From the NCBI RefSeq assembly GCF_008704715.1, contig NZ_CP023689.1, positions 1 to 64,000 of the forward strand: 64,000 nucleotides of DNA, given 5' to 3'. Below the pieces are notes generated by a model. That model was not told where the DNA came from, did no database searches, and was given only the letters and a program-made list of their open reading frames with translations. Position numbers and translations under genes: made by a program. Below, piece after piece: positions 9,500 through 17,068 of the stretch. The stretch comes from Streptomyces chartreusis. Lineage in GTDB: Bacteria > Actinomycetota > Actinomycetes > Streptomycetales > Streptomycetaceae. Numbering within the stretch: the first letter of the stretch is position 1; each line of letters opens with the position of its first letter.

Positions 9500-9529
9500 C
9501 TTGCCGTCTCCCCCTACGGGAGACTCAAG
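9500..9529 (-). promoter_or_regulatory. MerR-type operator/promoter dyad
   Basis: GTCTCCC (9506-9512), a 5-nt centre, and GGGAGAC (9518-9524) form a perfect 7-bp dyad, flanked by CTTG at 9500-9503 and CAAG at 9526-9529. Read on the minus strand, TTGAGT can serve as a -35 box with the dyad filling a long spacer, the arrangement MerR proteins act on. It lies directly upstream of the MerR gene start. Confidence 0.6.
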
Positions 9530-9883
9530 CCCATCAACCTGCCGACGGCCGATCGCTCCACAGGCGTTGACAACGCCTCGAGGGAATCCGGGGGTAGCGT
9601 GGCCGGCTGCCGTCGTTGCCGACTCCGGGCCACCCCAGGCCCGGGTGCGGCCCCTCCCGCCTCCGCGACGAACGACCGACCTGGCGTACAACCCTTCATG
9701 AACCTCAGGTGTCTTCCCGGTTGAGTGCCGCACTGCCCGGCACTCAGAGCTATCGGACCGGTCTGTCTCTGTTTCGGCGTCACGCCGATGAAGTGATCTC
9801 GCACCTCTGCCGACCACCCCCACGCACCCCACCGCGGCCGAGCGGCACGCCGTAGGACATCTAGGGACCAAGGAGTTCCTCCT
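9530..9883. other. Intergenic region, no gene seen
   Basis: This region separates the minus-strand MerR gene from the plus-strand FG-GAP gene and must hold the promoter of the latter. No convincing -10/-35 pair or hairpin was identified. Long open frames that cross it on the minus strand are antisense shadows of the FG-GAP gene. Confidence 0.4.
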
Positions 9884-11386
9884 GTGCGTCACATCAGAAG
9901 CGCGGTCCTCGCGGCCGCAGCACTCCTCACCTTCGGTGGCGGCGCCGTGTTCGCGGCTCCCGCCGCACAGGCCGCGGTGCCCTTCCCGTCGATCGGCTGG
10001 CAGCAGCGCAACTGCGACTACGACGGCAACGGTTTCGACGACGTGCTGACCGGCGCCCCGGGGGCCACGGTGAGCGGCGCCACGGGCGCCGGCTACGTCA
10101 CCGTCCAGTACAGCTCGTCCAGCGGTCTCAGCACCACCAGGAAGAGCGTGCTGCACCAGAACACCTCGGGTGTCCCGGGCGGTGCCGAGGCCGGCGACGG
10201 TTTCGGGCGTGCCGTGGCTTCCGGTGACCTGGACAACGACGGTTACGACGACGCCATCGTCGGCATCCCCGGCGAGGACCTGGCTGGGCTGTCCGACGCG
10301 GGCGGCGCCACGATCTTCTGGGGGTCGCCGACCGGGCTGCACGGGTCCGACAGCACCTGGCTGGAGAACACCGCCGCGCCGCGGGCCGGTGCGAACTTCG
10401 GCCGGGCGATCGAAGCGGCCCGCTACTTCGCCCCGGACCCGGCGGACCCCAACGCCGACCCGCGTGACTCGATCGCCGTCCTGGAGGACGACGCCCTGCT
10501 GTTCTTCGCCGCCCAGCCCGGCGGGGCGGGACAACAGGTCAACATGTCGCAGGGCAGCCTGCGGGCGCGGGACTTCGCGCCGGCGGACAGCGGCTTCGAG
10601 TTCCGCAGTCTCAGCCACGGCAACTACAACGAGGACTCCTTCGCCGACCTGGCCGTCTCAGGCGTCACCACCGGCGACCAGCCCGGCATCGGCACGGTGC
10701 ACGTGCTGCACGGTGCTCCGGACATCAGTGAGCTCGGCGACGGCGGTACCTTCCCCGGCGGCCCGGCGATCGTCTCCGGCGACTGGGACGGCACCGGTCA
10801 GGACGACCTCGTCATCGGCGACACCGGCGCGGGCTCACCGCGGGGCGGCGGGATCAGCCTCTACGCGGGCCGCGGCGACCTGTCCGGTCTGGAACCGGAG
10901 CCGGTGCAGTACTGGACCCAGGACTCCAGCGGAATCCCCGGCGTCGCCGAGACGGGCGACCAGTGGGGCGCGGAGCTGTCGGCCGGCGACACCGACGGCG
11001 ACGGCCACCCGGACCTCGCCATCGGCGCACCCGGCGAGGACATCGGCAATGTCTCCAACGCGGGCGCGGTGTGGGTGCTGCGCGGCGACCGGACCGGCTT
11101 CACCAACGTCGGCGCGAAGAGTTTCGACCAGCAGCTCGCCGACATCCCCGGCACGGCCGAGACCTCGGACCGCTGGGGCGGCCACGTCCGGCTGATCGAC
11201 GCAAACAAGGACGGCCGCTTCGGCCTGCTCGCGGCGGCACCGGGCGAGAACACCAACGACGGATTCGTATGGGTCATCCCCGCCTCGCCGTCGGGACTGG
11301 TCGCCCAGGGCACCTGGAACTACGGCGGAGCCCGGCTCGGGGCACCCGCGGCCAACGCGCAGTTCGGGGCAGCGATCGACGAGTAA
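9884..11386 (+). CDS. Secreted FG-GAP (integrin-alpha-like) repeat protein
   Basis: Predicted 500-residue exported beta-propeller protein. A Sec signal peptide (residues 1-32, ending in AAPAAQAA) precedes about six to seven FG-GAP/calcium-binding repeats. Examples are DYDGNGFDDVLTGAPG, DLDNDGYDDAIVGIPGED, DWDGTGQDDLVIGD and DTDGDGHPDLAIGAPGED. The DxDGDGxxD loops are EF-hand-like calcium sites, and the GAPGE element recurs at the end of several blades. Such proteins sit outside the cell and are thought to mediate adhesion or protein interaction in streptomycetes; no enzymatic domain is fused here. The GTG start at 9884 has AAGGAG about 8 nt upstream. Confidence 0.9.
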   Translation: MRHIRSAVLAAAALLTFGGGAVFAAPAAQAAVPFPSIGWQQRNCDYDGNGFDDVLTGAPGATVSGATGAGYVTVQYSSSSGLSTTRKSVLHQNTSGVPGGAEAGDGFGRAVASGDLDNDGYDDAIVGIPGEDLAGLSDAGGATIFWGSPTGLHGSDSTWLENTAAPRAGANFGRAIEAARYFAPDPADPNADPRDSIAVLEDDALLFFAAQPGGAGQQVNMSQGSLRARDFAPADSGFEFRSLSHGNYNEDSFADLAVSGVTTGDQPGIGTVHVLHGAPDISELGDGGTFPGGPAIVSGDWDGTGQDDLVIGDTGAGSPRGGGISLYAGRGDLSGLEPEPVQYWTQDSSGIPGVAETGDQWGAELSAGDTDGDGHPDLAIGAPGEDIGNVSNAGAVWVLRGDRTGFTNVGAKSFDQQLADIPGTAETSDRWGGHVRLIDANKDGRFGLLAAAPGENTNDGFVWVIPASPSGLVAQGTWNYGGARLGAPAANAQFGAAIDE

Positions 11387-11490
11387 CGCCCCCGGCGACG
11401 GGCCCCCGGCCAGAGCGTCCGTTTGTACCCCAGCCGGATGTGTCCGACCTCGGCCCGGGCATCCTGGCTTCGGAAACCGCACCCCGGCCG

Positions 11491-11697
11491 TCAACTCGCC
11501 TCCTGATAGGCGCTGTCCAGGGCGGCCAAGGCATCGTCGACGGTCGTCGTAGTGGCGGCGAAGAGACCTCGGATCCGTGCGAAGTGAGTCACAGCGTCCA
11601 GCATCTGGGCGAGGACTGCTTCCAACCGGCTCAAGGGCTTCTGCGGCATCGCCACCAGATACGAGAGGACCGCCACCTCATACGAGGCAGCGGTCAC
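11491..11697 (-). CDS. Small hypothetical protein, possibly a fragment
   Basis: Open frame of 68 codons starting at GTG. It has third-position G/C bias and a plausible helical sequence (PLSRLEAVLAQMLDAVTHFAR). I recognise no family and see no strong ribosome binding site. It could be the truncated 3' end of a larger helical protein. It lies between the convergent FG-GAP gene and the same-strand secreted protein gene at 11744. Confidence 0.35.
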   Translation of the reverse strand: MTAASYEVAVLSYLVAMPQKPLSRLEAVLAQMLDAVTHFARIRGLFAATTTTVDDALAALDSAYQEAS

Positions 11698-11743
11698 ACT
11701 CGCGCGATGTCTGCTCCGGGCAGGATCCGTTCGAAGACGGGCC

Positions 11744-12232
11744 TTAGTACCAGGCGGTCTCAGCCAGACGCTGGTTGTCGCAGAAGAGCACCGCCTTGCT
11801 CAGCCGGCCGTCGAGGTTGTTGATCACCTTGGTGTAGGCGTAGTCGATCCCCGGGTCGACTGTTTCGAGCACCCACACGGTGCTGGTGTCCGTGAGGCGG
11901 TTGCTGTGTGCGGCGCAGCCCTCCGGCGCGTTCTCGATGCGGGCGAACGAGCCGCACCCGGGGCTGTAGAAGTACTTCAGGGTGATGGTGCGCCCTGCGT
12001 AGACCGCCGTCTTCGTCGCCCCGCCGGGCACGTTGGGCTGGTAGTAGCTTCCCGAGCAGGAGGTCTGTTCGGGGTAGAGGCCCTCGTTGGGAAGGTTGCC
12101 GTAGCTGGCGCTCTCCATGGGAGCCGCCTGAGCCTGTAACGGCGTCATCGCTGCCAGACCGAACGCGAAGGCGACACCGAGCAGCGCACGCCAGCCCTGG
12201 CGGCCGGTTTCTCTCTTCCGCTTCAAGATCAC
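11744..12232 (-). CDS. Small secreted DUF2690-like protein
   Basis: Predicted 162-residue exported protein. The signal peptide (basic LKRKRETGRQGWR, hydrophobic core, cleavage near AQAAP) is clear. The mature part has TSCSGSYYQPNVPGG and a later ITLKYFYSPGCGSFARIE. The arrangement of a CSG..Y start, LxYxxxCG and WARI/FARI is what I associate with DUF2690, a family of small extracellular actinomycete proteins of unknown role. Five cysteines in the mature part suggest disulfides. The start is GTG at 12232, with GAGGAGG and AAGGA upstream. Confidence 0.75.
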   Translation of the reverse strand: MILKRKRETGRQGWRALLGVAFAFGLAAMTPLQAQAAPMESASYGNLPNEGLYPEQTSCSGSYYQPNVPGGATKTAVYAGRTITLKYFYSPGCGSFARIENAPEGCAAHSNRLTDTSTVWVLETVDPGIDYAYTKVINNLDGRLSKAVLFCDNQRLAETAWY

Positions 12233-12674
12233 GTCCTTCGTCCTCCTCAGGTTGAATCCCGCGACGTCACGCTGGACCGTTCTCCAGGCGCAAGACTAGA
12301 AACCCGCAGACAGGAAGGGACCCTGACAAATGTCAGGGTCCCCCAGACCACACCCGACACCTCGCGGACCGAACACTGGCGGGCCGCCAGCTCGTGAGGG
12401 TGAGCGTGGCGAGCGGTATGTTCTCGTCCGGGGCGTGTCCCCGGATGAGGCGGTCGGGGATCGTGGCGCAGGTGTCCGCCACGCGGGACGACCAGGAGGA
12501 AAAGGCACCGACGCCGCGGACTAGCAGATGCCCATGCGGGGCACCCCGCTACTTCACCAGCTGTACCACCGAACTCGCCTTGCCTACATGCCTGGTCGTC
12601 GGGCGCCGAGCGTCGGCGAAGCCAGGCAGGCAGGCAGGCAGGCAGGCAGGCAATCCGTACCAGCACACGGCGAA
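12233..12674. other. Gap with possible peptidase fragment and CAGG repeat
   Basis: No intact gene. On the minus strand around 12400-12510 a short frame reads DRLIRGHAPDENIPLATL. The GHAPDENI string resembles the C-terminal motif of M20-type peptidases and may be a remnant. A tetranucleotide tract (CAGG x7) lies at 12623-12650. Other open frames are Arg/Pro-rich and not credible. Confidence 0.3.
12623..12650. repeat. Tetranucleotide repeat (CAGG)7
   Basis: Seven uninterrupted CAGG units run from 12623 to 12650. Such pure short tandem repeats are rare in high-GC actinomycete DNA. The tract lies 25 nt downstream of the stop codon of the small membrane protein at 12675-12827 and is in no recognised gene. 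Confidence 0.9.
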
Positions 12675-12827
12675 TCACAACATGACACTGCCGACCAGCA
12701 GTTCGGCGAGCAGGTTCGGCACGACGACGTGGAGGAGAAGCAGCAGCGTGCCACCGATCGTCGGCGCGAGCAGCACCATCCCGAACACCATCAGCCTGCC
12801 CGCGACTCTGACGATGTGGTCCTTCAT
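12675..12827 (-). CDS. Predicted 50-residue membrane protein
   Basis: Short open frame starting MKDHIVRVAGRLMVFGMVLL and ending in TGA at 12675. Nearly every codon ends in G or C. The peptide has a basic N-terminus and two hydrophobic stretches separated by a short polar turn, so one or two membrane spans. It starts 40 nt after the stop of the PIG-L deacetylase gene on the same strand, so co-transcription is likely. No good Shine-Dalgarno is visible and I know no family, so this rests on codon bias and context. Confidence 0.45.
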   Translation of the reverse strand: MKDHIVRVAGRLMVFGMVLLAPTIGGTLLLLLHVVVPNLLAELLVGSVML

Positions 12828-12867
12828 GCGCTGCCCGGACAGCACCGGTGTATGGAGAGCGGTGCAA

Positions 12868-13701
12868 TCAGCGCAGTCCGGCGAAGAGATCGTTCTCCGG
12901 TAGGGCGGCCCCGGTGGCGTCCTGGACGCGCACGAAGGTTTCCATGCCCATCAACTCGCTGAACCTCTCCTTGCCCATCCTGAGGAAGAAGATGTTCTCG
13001 CCCTGGCTGGCGTGCGCGGCGAGTGCGTCGAACTTCTGACCGCTGAACTCGGTGGTGTCCACCCACGTGGTGATCTCATCGTCGGGGAGGCCGATCTCGG
13101 CCAGCGCGGCGGCCTCGGCGGGATCCGGCTCCGGCATGTCCTCACCGAACTCGCGCATGATCTCACCGAAGCGCTGCATTCCCGAGCGGGGCATCGTGGT
13201 CCAGTACACCTTCGGGGTCAGCGCGGTCATCTCCAGCGCCGCCATTGTGATGCGGTGGGCTTGGATGTGGTCGGGGTGGCCGTAGAAGCCGTTCTCGTCG
13301 TAGGTGACGACGACATCAGGTCGGTAGTGCCGCATGAGTTCCGCGAGTCGGGCAGCGCCTTCCTCCACAGGGGTCCGCCAGAAGGATCCGGGGGCGTCGT
13401 TGCTCGGCCAGCCCATCATCCCGGAGTCGGCGTAGTCCAACATCTCCAGATCGCTGACCTTCAGGACGCCACAGCTCGCCTCGAGTTCCTGACGGCGTAT
13501 CAGGGCGACCGCCGCCGGATCGTGCCCGGTGGCGCCCGGCTTGACGCCCCCCGGCCCGTCACCGCAACCGCCGTCGGTACACGTCACGAGAACCGTACGG
13601 ATGCCTTCCGCCGCGTACCTCGCGAGGACCCCTCCGGTTCCGGTGGCCTCGTCGTCGGGGTGGGCGTGTACTGCCATGAGCGTCAAGGGCCGGTCGGTCA
13701 T
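12868..13701 (-). CDS. PIG-L/LmbE-family N-acetylglucosamine-type deacetylase
   Basis: Predicted 277-residue zinc hydrolase of the PIG-L family, which removes acetyl (or related acyl) groups from amino-sugar conjugates. In actinomycetes relatives act in mycothiol metabolism (MshB, Mca). The metal motif HAHPDDEATGTGG is near residue 13-25 and GHPDHIQAHR supplies the third ligand near residue 145. TCTDGGCGD lies between them. It is shorter than, and not clearly, MshB or Mca, so the substrate is open. The ATG at 13701 has AGGAGG 8 nt upstream. The upstream in-frame extension is Arg/Pro-rich and rejected. A tiny membrane protein follows in the same direction. Confidence 0.88.
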   Translation of the reverse strand: MTDRPLTLMAVHAHPDDEATGTGGVLARYAAEGIRTVLVTCTDGGCGDGPGGVKPGATGHDPAAVALIRRQELEASCGVLKVSDLEMLDYADSGMMGWPSNDAPGSFWRTPVEEGAARLAELMRHYRPDVVVTYDENGFYGHPDHIQAHRITMAALEMTALTPKVYWTTMPRSGMQRFGEIMREFGEDMPEPDPAEAAALAEIGLPDDEITTWVDTTEFSGQKFDALAAHASQGENIFFLRMGKERFSELMGMETFVRVQDATGAALPENDLFAGLR

Positions 13702-14057
13702 GAAAAAGTCCTCCTGCATAAATACGTCTTGGTCCGACTGCGCGGCGGGCGTACCGCTCCTGAGGTCCGGATCCTGGTGGGGCGACGACCTCTCGTCGCC
13801 GAGTTCCCCGCCCGGGCGACGCCGGTCTCTCGGTCGATGCAACCGTGCCGGCAGGACGGCTGTTCCCGGCGCGGCCGCATGGCCTTCCAGGTGCCGGCGT
13901 TTCAGTGCGAACGAGATAAGGGCGTGACCTGCATTGCCCTGGCGCACTGCGTCTGGCGTGTGGTGCCCAGCCGCACAGTCTCACGGTGGATCCGCCCCGC
14001 CATCGCCGCCACAGGGCCCGGCGCCGCACCCCGCCACACGCGTGCGGGAACGGCCGG

Positions 14058-15842
14058 TCACGTCAGGCTGGACGGGACGATCCCGTAGCGGCGCATCTTG
14101 CGGTACATGGTGGCGCGGGAGATCCCGAGGTCCTGCGCGGTCCTCTGGACATTGGAGTTGCGGTCCATCAGCCCGCGCAGGATGGCGTCGCGTTCGAGCG
14201 CCTCGATGGTGGTCAGGACCTTGTTCGACGACACGCGGCATTCCGGCGGCAGGTCGTCGGCGTGGATCACCGGGCCCGAGGCGCGCCGTGCCAGCCCCCG
14301 GATCACCGACTCCAGTTGCCGGACGTTCTCGGGCCAGGGGCAGCGCTGCAGCATGGTCAGCGCGTCCGTGGAGAACCTGCTGTCTCCGCTCGGCCGGTAC
14401 TTGCGCAGGAAGAACCGTGCCAGGTGTTCGGTGTCCCCGTAGCGATGGCGCAGCGCCGGTACCTCCCCCGAGGCGCGGCAGACCCGGTCGAGCTCGTCGT
14501 CGGCGCTGACCATCGACGGCTGGCTGGTCATGACCACCTGCGCGGTCGCGCTGCCGTCCCTCCGCGCCAGCACGTTCGTCAGCCGCTGCCGCAGTTCGTC
14601 GCCCAGCAGGTGCACATCACTCAGCAGGAGAACGTTGGACGGCACACCGAGCAGCTCACCGATGTCGTGCAGCCAGCGCTCGATGACGGCGGGCGCATCC
14701 GAGGGCGGTGCTTCCCGCACCTCCAGCCGACGCCCGGCGCCATGGACCCGGTGCAGAGCCTCGACCAGAGTCTTCTTGCCGACGCCGGCCTCGCCCGTGA
14801 GATGCAGCCATGTCCCGGCGACGAACGCTGTTTCGCTGTCGGCGACCGCGCGCAGCCAGGGCGGGGACGAGCCCACCAGTCCCAGGCTGGAGCGGGCGGG
14901 CGGGGCGGAGACTGCGGGTGTGGGCTGGGCCCGTCCGATCAGCCGGACCCGGAAGACGGCGCCGGCGTCGCTGTCCTCGCGCCGGCAGCGACTGACCCTG
15001 AGCTCGGCGACCCGCCCCGAGGGCAGGGCGATGCTGCGGGTCCCCTCCAGCCGGTGGTGTTCGGCGATCTCACGGGCGTGGTCGAGCAGCGCGTACTGAT
15101 CGGGCCCGGTCACGGCGGCACTGAGCTGATCGTTCATCATCACGACATCACGGTTGAGCGCCAGCACGGGTCCCGGGCGCGCCGAGGAGCACGCCTCCAT
15201 GTAGTCATGGAAGAGCGCGCGCTCGCGCCGCGAGGTGATCGCCGCGATCTCGGCCTCGATCTGCGCCGCAACCGAGCGGGCGAAGGCCATCAGCATGCCG
15301 TCGGAGCCCTGACGGATGGTGGTGAGGTTGAACGCTCCCAGCAAGGTGCTCCGGGTGGGATGCAGGATCGGCACCGCCGCGCAGTGGAACTCCCGCAGCT
15401 CCTCGACGTAGTGCTGCCTTCCGGCGATCACCACCGGGCGGCCGCTGGCGAGCGCGGTCCCGATGCCGTTCGTGCCGACGTAGCGCTCGGCGAAGACGTG
15501 GCCCGGGGCCAGACGCACGCGGTTGAGGTGCGTCGTCAGACCCTCGTGAGACACCTTCCGCGACAGCACCACGCCGTTGCGGTCCGTGATGATCGTGGAG
15601 ACCGGGTCGTCGGCGAGCTGCTCGTGCAGCCTGTTGAGGATGGGCAGCGCCGCCCTGGCCAGGGGGCTGTCCAGATTGGGGTTGTCCAGGTAGGGAGCGT
15701 CAAGGCTGCCGGACTTCACCTTGTACTCGATCGAGCGTTGCCACGAGGCAACCACCAGTGGCCGGGCGCTCGGGTCGTTGGTGGCCTCCAGGTAGAGCTC
15801 TCTGGCTGCTTTCAGTGAGTTCCCGGGTTGGTGTCGGGGCAT
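14058..15842 (-). CDS. AcoR-like GAF/AAA/Fis-type transcriptional regulator
   Basis: Predicted 594-residue regulator with the layout of acetoin/glycerol-metabolism activators. A GAF-type sensory region spans about residues 60-200 (with FAERYVGTNGIGTAL). A degenerate AAA+ region starts at a Walker A-like GEAGVGKKTL near residue 350. A Fis-type helix-turn-helix is at the C-terminus (VQRTAQDLGISRATMYRKMR). The sigma-54-contacting GAFTGA loop is not present, consistent with actinomycetes lacking sigma-54, so it probably acts as an ordinary activator. The ATG at 15842 has GGGAGAG upstream. It is divergent from the alcohol dehydrogenase/ABC transporter operon, which it most likely controls; the inducer could be an alcohol or polyol (inference). 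Confidence 0.88.
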   Translation of the reverse strand: MPRHQPGNSLKAARELYLEATNDPSARPLVVASWQRSIEYKVKSGSLDAPYLDNPNLDSPLARAALPILNRLHEQLADDPVSTIITDRNGVVLSRKVSHEGLTTHLNRVRLAPGHVFAERYVGTNGIGTALASGRPVVIAGRQHYVEELREFHCAAVPILHPTRSTLLGAFNLTTIRQGSDGMLMAFARSVAAQIEAEIAAITSRRERALFHDYMEACSSARPGPVLALNRDVVMMNDQLSAAVTGPDQYALLDHAREIAEHHRLEGTRSIALPSGRVAELRVSRCRREDSDAGAVFRVRLIGRAQPTPAVSAPPARSSLGLVGSSPPWLRAVADSETAFVAGTWLHLTGEAGVGKKTLVEALHRVHGAGRRLEVREAPPSDAPAVIERWLHDIGELLGVPSNVLLLSDVHLLGDELRQRLTNVLARRDGSATAQVVMTSQPSMVSADDELDRVCRASGEVPALRHRYGDTEHLARFFLRKYRPSGDSRFSTDALTMLQRCPWPENVRQLESVIRGLARRASGPVIHADDLPPECRVSSNKVLTTIEALERDAILRGLMDRNSNVQRTAQDLGISRATMYRKMRRYGIVPSSLT

Positions 15843-15929
15843 TTAACTCTCCCGTGCGGCGCGCGTCACATTCCTCGGTGCAGTGATTGGAGCAGCCCGG
15901 GGGCATCGCGCCTACGGCGTGTATCACAT

Positions 15930-15959
15930 TGAGACATTCGCGGACGGATTCTGAGACAT
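15930..15959 (+). promoter_or_regulatory. Direct repeats, probable operator
   Basis: TGAGACAT occurs at 15930-15937 and again at 15952-15959, start-to-start distance 22 bp, about two helical turns. It is in the 182-nt divergent region between the AcoR-like gene and the dehydrogenase operon, a position and spacing fitting side-by-side binding of a regulator dimer. Confidence 0.5.
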
Positions 15960-16024
15960 CGACCTGCGAACGACGGCCTGTGTAATCGGCGCACCCCCCA
16001 AACGCCGACTCGCAGGGAGCCGCC

Positions 16025-17050
16025 TTGAAAGCCGTGCAGGTCATCGAATACGACGAGCCGCCCGTGCTCGTGGATGTGCCGGATCCGCAGATCACCGGCC
16101 CGCTGGATGTGATCGTGAAGATCGGGGGCGCCGGAGTCTGCCGGACCGATCTGCACATCCTCGAAGGACAGTGGAAGGAGAAGAGCGGGGTCGCCCTTCC
16201 GTACACGATCGGTCACGAGAACGCCGGCTGGGTCGCGGAGGTCGGGGAGGCCGTCACCAACGTCGACGTGGGTGACCCCGTCATCCTGCACCCGCTGGTG
16301 ACCTGCGGACTGTGCCGCGCCTGCCGGGCCGGAGACGACGTGCACTGCATGAACTCGGCCTTCCCCGGCATCGACGCTGCAGGTGGCTACGCCGAGTACC
16401 TCAGGACCAGCGCCCGCTCGGTCGTGCCTCTCGCCCCGTCCCTGGAGCCGGCCTCTGTGGCAGCCCTGGCCGACGCCGGGCTCACCGCATACCACGCCGC
16501 CGCCAAGGCTGCCCGGGCACTGTGGCCTGGTGACAAGGCCGTCGTCATCGGCGCCGGCGGACTCGGGCACATCGGAATCCAGGTGCTGCGAGCCCTGTCG
16601 CCGGTCGAGATGATCGTCATCGACCGCAGCCCCGAGGCTCTCGCGCTGGCCAAGGAACTCGGCGCCGACCACACGCTCCTCGCGGACGGCAGCGAGGCCG
16701 ACCGCGTACGGGACCTCACGGCGGGGCACGGGGCGGAGGCCGTTCTTGACTTCGTCGGTGAGGGCGGCGCCGTCGAGACGGGCGTGGCCTGCCTGCGCCG
16801 CAACGGCAACTACTACGTCATCGGCTACGGCGGCCACCTCCACGTGCCGACGATCGACGTCATCTCCACGGAGATCAACTTCATCGGCAATCTCGTGGGG
16901 TCCTACAACGACCTGTCCGAGCTGATGGTCCTGGCGGCCCACGGCAAGGTCACCCTCCACACCCAGCGCTACCCCCTCGCCTCCTTCCGGCAGGCCCTCG
17001 ACGACCTGCACGCCGGCGCCGTCCGCGGCCGAGCGATCTTGATTCCCTGA
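16025..17050 (+). CDS. Zinc-dependent alcohol dehydrogenase (MDR family)
   Basis: Predicted 341-residue cytoplasmic NAD(P)-dependent dehydrogenase. The catalytic zinc site is formed by Cys in GVCRTDLH (about residue 39) and His-Glu in GHENAGWV (about residue 64). The structural zinc site is the four-Cys lobe CGLCRACRAGDDVHC at about residues 98-112. The Rossmann domain carries GAGGLGHIG near residue 178 and a downstream acidic residue (VIDRS), favouring NAD+. The start codon is TTG at 16025, with AGGGAG 5 nt upstream. It is the first gene of an operon with an ABC importer, so it likely oxidises the imported alcohol or polyol; the exact substrate is not readable. Confidence 0.92.
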   Translation: MKAVQVIEYDEPPVLVDVPDPQITGPLDVIVKIGGAGVCRTDLHILEGQWKEKSGVALPYTIGHENAGWVAEVGEAVTNVDVGDPVILHPLVTCGLCRACRAGDDVHCMNSAFPGIDAAGGYAEYLRTSARSVVPLAPSLEPASVAALADAGLTAYHAAAKAARALWPGDKAVVIGAGGLGHIGIQVLRALSPVEMIVIDRSPEALALAKELGADHTLLADGSEADRVRDLTAGHGAEAVLDFVGEGGAVETGVACLRRNGNYYVIGYGGHLHVPTIDVISTEINFIGNLVGSYNDLSELMVLAAHGKVTLHTQRYPLASFRQALDDLHAGAVRGRAILIP

Positions 17051-17068
17051 CACCGCAGGAGAAGCCCC

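Noticed and set aside
9437..10618. Long minus-strand frame across the FG-GAP gene start
   Set aside because: It runs antisense through FG-GAP repeats and through the MerR promoter, with no ribosome site or domain.
12623..12650. CAGG tract as a CRISPR or iteron array
   Set aside because: Pure tandem units without spacers; no cas or replication genes nearby.
12247..12867. 206-codon minus-strand frame downstream of the PIG-L gene
   Set aside because: Its product is Arg/Pro/Cys-rich and translates the CAGG repeat; the small hydrophobic frame in the same region is far more protein-like.
14058..15842. Sigma-54-dependent activator for the divergent operon
   Set aside because: The GAFTGA loop is absent, no -24/-12 promoter was seen upstream of the operon, and actinomycetes are not known to have sigma-54.
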